From: Anolis sagrei
Lineage: Eukaryota > Chordata > Lepidosauria > Squamata > Anolidae
Length of the DNA stretch: 64,000 nucleotides
Assembly (NCBI RefSeq): GCF_037176765.1
Contig: NC_090023.1
Coordinates: 25,679,366-25,743,365 of the forward strand
Direction: 5' to 3'
Of this stretch, positions 60,061 to 64,000 are shown piece after piece. The stretch's first letter is position 1. Each line of letters opens with the position of its first letter. The notes below the pieces were generated by a model. The model was not told the DNA's origin, did not search any database, and saw only the letters and a list, made by a program, of their open reading frames with translations. The position numbers and the translations under genes are program-made.

Positions 60061-60627
60061 CTAACATGTCTGAGTCCAATCTGCCTTTCTGAAGTTGAAT
60101 CTTCGTTTAAATCGAACTTCTTGAGGTCTTATAGTTGGGAACAGTTGGCATATTATTGGTCGGTGCTGTGTGTTTGGAATTGGTGGTCCCACTGATTTGG
60201 TGCATTGCTGTACGATGCTGTCGCTCACAAATAAGAGGTCTGGGTTATAACCTCGGTGCCATCTCCCGCTGTTGTAGGATGGTGGGAGCTTGCTATCATG
60301 GATGAGTGATAGTTTGTGCAGTTCAGACCAGGACAGGACAGCTTCTCCATTTTTATCCTCTTGAGCATAGCCCCATACGTGGCTATGGCTGTTGAAGTCC
60401 CCAATTACTACCGCCCTTTGGTGCCTGTCAAAGTTCTCGGGAGAGGAGAAGCAGAACTCTTCATTTGGGGGCTTGTACACAGAGGTGATGGTGATGTTAT
60501 TAAGCTCTACTGTTAGAACCTCGATATTGTTTTCTTCAGTATTGTGGGCACTGCTGACTTGGAGGCCTGGTTTGACAAAGACAGCGCTTCCATACTGCGC
60601 ATGTGATCTTTCTGCTACTAGGATCAT
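60061..60627 (-). pseudogene. APE endonuclease part of the Vingi-like LINE
   Basis: Reads MILVAERSHAQYGSAVFVKP through GDFNSHSHVWG, NPDLLFVSDSIV and NTQHRPIICQLFP, the DNase-I-like endonuclease core that nicks the target. It is in frame with the upstream part (TMISINIEGMS, CVQETHRDER) across one TGA stop. Confidence 0.8.
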
Positions 60628-61513
60628 TCCTGGAACTTTGGGTCATTTCTGTCGTTCATCCCTGTGTGTTTCTTGGACACACAGCACGTCACATTTCTTA
60701 TCTCGGCACAGTTCATAGAGCAGTTGTTCTTTGGCAGTTGACATGCCTTCGATGTTGATTGAGATCATTGTCATGGTTGGTCCTGAAAAGGGCAGTTGGT
60801 TGTTTTGCTTGCTTGTTTGCATGCTGCAAGTCATCTCTGGTTGCTTCTGGATCGAGAGAATCGGCCGTCTTTGAAGATGTTGCCCAGGGAATGCCCGGAT
60901 GTCTTGCAGTCCTGCGAAGAGGCTTCTCTTATGTCCCCCAGAGAAGAGATAAAAAGAAGAGATAAAAAAGAGAAATAAAAATAAAATAGGTATAAAATAA
61001 GTATAAATAATAAAGTGTCTAGGACGAGAAGCAGACGAAACCAGAAGGACCAGAGGGGCCAAAGACGAGAAGCAGACGAGGGCAAAGAACATTTCGAGGA
61101 TGAGAAGCAGACGGATTTAGGGAAATTATATCAAAAAACCTATTGCTCCATAGAAATACAGGATTAATTAAATTCATTTAATTAACTCATTCAGATACTA
61201 ATAATTTAATTAAAAGATTATATAAGAAAATTGATAGAGGTACAAGATTACAAATACGATTTGTATTAATTACATTGAGTGATTAAAATTATTAAATATT
61301 AATAAATAAACAAAAATAGACAATTGTAAGATTATATAGAATAGTAAAAACAGTACACTCAATTAGAGGAATTGGAAAATAATTTAATTAAACAGAATTA
61401 AATATTAGGTAGATAATATACTTTATGTAATCTTACTTATTTTTTTCCATTATATAAATTAATTTCATTGAATTGTTAATAAAGAAGTTTTGATATACAT
61501 CTACCCATATTAA

Positions 61514-62244
61514 ATGACATCAAAAGGAAAAACGGTTAGGGAAAAAGAAATATGCATACAGATGAGAAGAGGCTCTCTGGATACTAGCGTAAACATGGAG
61601 AATTTAATGAAAGAAATAAAGAAACTTTCCAAAAAACAGGACATACTAAGAAAGGGCATGACGAATAAACAAGAAGGCTTTTATAAAAAAATAAGTGATG
61701 ATTTCAAAGAAATGAAAGAGGAGTTTGGGGAAATGAAAAAAGAGATGAACCATCTATCGGGAGAGGTGGAGGTTTTGAAAGTGGGCAAAGCAAAAACAGA
61801 TGAAGTACAAGCTTCAATTCTAAAGAAGATTAAAATTATGGATAAACAAAAAGAGAGAATGGAACTGGAACAAGAAAAACTAATACAAAGACAAATAACT
61901 ACCAATTAAGACTAAGACATATTCAAGAAGAATTGAAGGAAGACATAAGATCAATTACAATTAAGTTGATTGCTACAACATTGGAAATAGAGGAAGATGA
62001 ACTTGAACAAGACATTGACCAAATATTCAGGATATCAACATTTTATGCCAGGAAACATAAGATCCCAAGGGATGTGATAATACAATTCATTAAGAAGAGA
62101 ATCAGGGATGAAGTGATATGGAAGAGTAATAAAAATCCCATTTATTATAAAGGCAACAAGATTCCAGGCCTTAAAGAATACCCACAAATGACATTAAATA
62201 GAAGGAAAAAGTACTATTTTCTGACGAATGAACTGAAAAAATGA
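61514..62244 (+). pseudogene. L1 ORF1 (RNA-binding chaperone) relic
   Basis: Coiled-coil N-terminal half (MTSKGKTVREK start) followed by the RRM and C-terminal domain in another frame, ending YYFLTNELKK. L1 ORF1 protein binds L1 RNA as a trimer. A stop at 61907-61909 and a frame change separate the two halves. Confidence 0.75.
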
Positions 62245-63320
62245 GAAATAGGATATAGATGGGAGAGGCATGAAGGAATAATGGTAACATACAATGAAGG
62301 AAGATTTTGGCTATCAACTGAAGAGAAGGCAAAAGCATTTTACAATAAATTAATGCAAGGATCAGATCGACCAGATAAAAAAGAATCGACACCAAGAAAA
62401 GGAAACAAAAATAAATGGCACAAGGACGTACAACAGCCACGACAATGAGTTCAGAAGCAGAGGGGATTGGACTGGAAGAGATGTCGACTGGAATCTCTGA
62501 ATTGAATAAGGTAAAAACAAGAATTATAACTAAGAATGTAGAGAAGAAGAAACAAGACATGATCAAAGATTTAACAAGATTAAAAATTATAAAGAAATTT
62601 AAATATTTAGGAATATGGATAACGGCCAAAAATGGACAATTATTAAAAAAATAATTACAAAATAATTTGGAAAACGATACAGAAGGATTTACAAAAGTGG
62701 ACTTCTCTAAAGTTATCACTAATTGGCCGTATCTCCCTAATAAAAATGAATATTCTGCCAAAATTAATCTTTTTATTACAGAATTTACCAATTATTGGAA
62801 GTCAAGTACTATTCACAAAATGGAAGAAGGATCTACTAAAATTTGTTTGGGGAGGAAAGTGATCAAGAATAAACTATATCAACTTAATAGATAAGAAAAT
62901 GAAAGGAGGTTTGGGTCTACCAGATTTAAAAGCTTATCACGACGCATGTGCTCTCCTGTGGATTAAAGACTGGATGATATTAGATAAAGAGTCACACCTC
63001 AGTTTAGAAGGTAATGATCTGAGAGTGGGCTGGCATGAGTACATATGGTACGATAGAGAAACTAAGGGGAAAAAAATTTGGGAACCATTTTGTTAGAGCA
63101 TTTCTAATAAGAATTTGGCAAAAATAGAAAAGATTTTTTTATAATAAGACCCCATTATGGGTCTCACCAATGGGGGCACACCAGAGAAGATTATTGGGTT
63201 GGCGAAGATGCCCAACATACAGAGACATACTAATAGATAATTCAAACAATATGAAATCTCACGAAGACTTAAAAGAGACTTTCAATAATATTACGTGGCT
63301 GCACTATTTCCAGATTAAAG

Positions 63321-64000
63321 ATTATAGCCCAGGTGTTTTTGAGCTGTGACACCTGGAAACAGGGATTTTGTAAAAAAAAATAAACTTTCTGGAAATCAAC
63401 ACATAGAGATAGAATTTGCTTTAAAATACGTTCTGTTTCAATGGGGGCTAATTTGATAAGCAAGTATGAGATTCCTGTAAAAGTCATTCAAAATTGCTGA
63501 GTATGTGGACTGATCCAATCAAAGTTATAAGTGATAAATATTGACCTTTTCTTTGCCCTGATAGTATCGTGCAACTTCCTTGACCCAAAATATTTCTCTT
63601 CCTTTTACAAAAAATGTTTGAAATGAATATGTTGCACTGAGATGTTGTAAATTATCCAGATCAATTTTAGTGTAGTTTCAGAGTGACATTAGAAACTGAA
63701 ATATCATTTGACTGTGTGCTGTTTGATAGCCTCCTATGTTGCAAATATAGGAAGTGGTGCCCTGTTGATTTGCCCAGTTCTTCCTACATTTTGATATGTT
63801 TTTTTTTTACAAAATGCTTTAATTTTGCCAAACAATAATTGGTCACATCTCTGAAAATAAATAATTTAAACTATGCCAACTTTCCCTTGCTTTGCTGTTT
63901 TTTGATGATTTTCACAGGCTAGTTCACATGGTTTTCTTTTCTCTCTAGTGACTCAGGGTCCTTCCACACAACCATATAACCCAGAACTTGAAGCCTTGGC
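63321..64000. repeat. segmental duplication of gene C upstream flank (E locus)
   Basis: Matches 41164 to about 41885 with few differences: TATA-box remnant, about 640 bases of upstream flank, and the start of a MITE end at about 63957 (CCTTCCACACAACC). It runs off the window. A 21-base piece present at about 41857-41877 is absent here. The left edge is fused to L1 ORF2 sequence exactly at the TATA box. Confidence 0.85.

Larger units (their letters stand above)
57740..60937 (-). mobile_element. APE-type LINE (Vingi/jockey-like), apparently full length
   Basis: Flanked by direct repeats (CC)AGAGAAGAGAT at 57727-57739 and 60938-60950, so both ends are defined. On the minus strand: a 5' leader of about 160 bases beginning GGGGACATAAGAGAAGCCTC; an APE endonuclease (ISINIEGMS, CVQETH, VIGDFNSHSHVWG, YNPDLLFVSD, TQHRPI) at about 60775-60061; then a reverse transcriptase frame 60001-58790 with FIDLSAGYETVNH, PQGSVLAPSMFNIY and the catalytic FIYADD; and a C-terminal cysteine motif near 58000. 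The 3' tail is simple A-rich. Breaks: an in-frame TGA at 60643, a 7-base deletion near 60080, a TAG just before the RT part, and several in the C-terminal third. Clade is tentative, LINE identity secure. Confidence 0.88.
56789..63320 (+). mobile_element. L1-type LINE, internally deleted and interrupted
   Basis: The 5' leader begins near GCGAGCGGAGGACTTCCG and runs to about 57739, where a Vingi-like LINE (57740-60937) is inserted. The leader resumes at 60938 with three imperfect copies of GACGAGAAGCAGACGA (about 61024-61110). ORF1 starts at 61514: a lysine/glutamate-rich coiled coil to 61909, then, after a frame change, the RRM and C-terminal part (IEEDELEQDIDQIFRIS, ARKHKIPRDVIIQF) at about 61914-62244. 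From about 62490 the frame fragments match only the C-terminal third of ORF2 (FKYLGIWIT, GGLGLPDLKAYH). Endonuclease and reverse transcriptase are missing. No poly-A tail: the end is fused to the gene C-type TATA box. Confidence 0.82.

Overview
The window looks like nuclear DNA of a squamate reptile, most likely an iguanian lizard close to Anolis. The evidence is the repeat mixture: Sauria-type tRNA SINEs with Bov-B-like tails, an APE-type LINE resembling Vingi/jockey, R4-like LINE ends lodged in TTA microsatellites, L1, CR1/L2-type LINEs, Penelope-like elements and many short hAT and Tigger MITEs. The species call is an inference from remembered repeat families, not from a database search.

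The only host protein genes I can support are a tandem cluster of vitelline membrane outer layer protein 1 (VMO1) genes. Four look complete, each with three coding exons, a 56-57 codon signal-peptide exon, a 95-104 nt middle exon and a 295 nt last exon, with identical intron phases (0, then 2). They are A (9241-11794, minus), B (23576-33722, minus), C (37317-41109, minus) and D (48780-52889, plus). A fifth locus, E (about 55964 to beyond 64000, minus), is a broken duplicate of C: it keeps part of exon 3 and the upstream flank but has lost exons 1 and 2. C and D are head to head, so the cluster contains one inversion. All four predicted proteins (185-189 residues) have a signal peptide, three internal repeats and eight mature cysteines, as expected for a secreted beta-prism protein of the egg vitelline membrane and other secretions.

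Layout. 1-9200: LINE debris, three successive R4-like ends, an L1 3' end, a hAT element and a truncated Vingi-like LINE. 9241-11794: gene A. 11800-23500: LINE fragments, a Penelope fold-back with a nested hAT MITE, two Tigger MITEs, a mariner relic. 23576-33722: gene B with repeat-laden introns. 33800-37300: SINE, hAT and LINE pieces. 37317-41109: gene C. 41165-48700: C upstream flank, a Vingi-like LINE with target-site duplications and Penelope copies, one of which retains a GIY-YIG endonuclease reading frame. 48780-52889: gene D, with a hAT element and a nested LTR-like relic in intron 2. 53400-64000: hAT and LTR-like relics, pseudogene E, a U6 fragment, an L1 split by a full-length Vingi-like LINE, then the orphaned C-type upstream flank.

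The most interesting signals are the VMO1 array with its pseudogene cut at the TATA box; hammerhead-ribozyme-like cores in the Penelope terminal repeats with a compensatory stem change; and the 5' end of the Vingi-like LINE, which matches the body of a tRNA-derived SINE in the same window.
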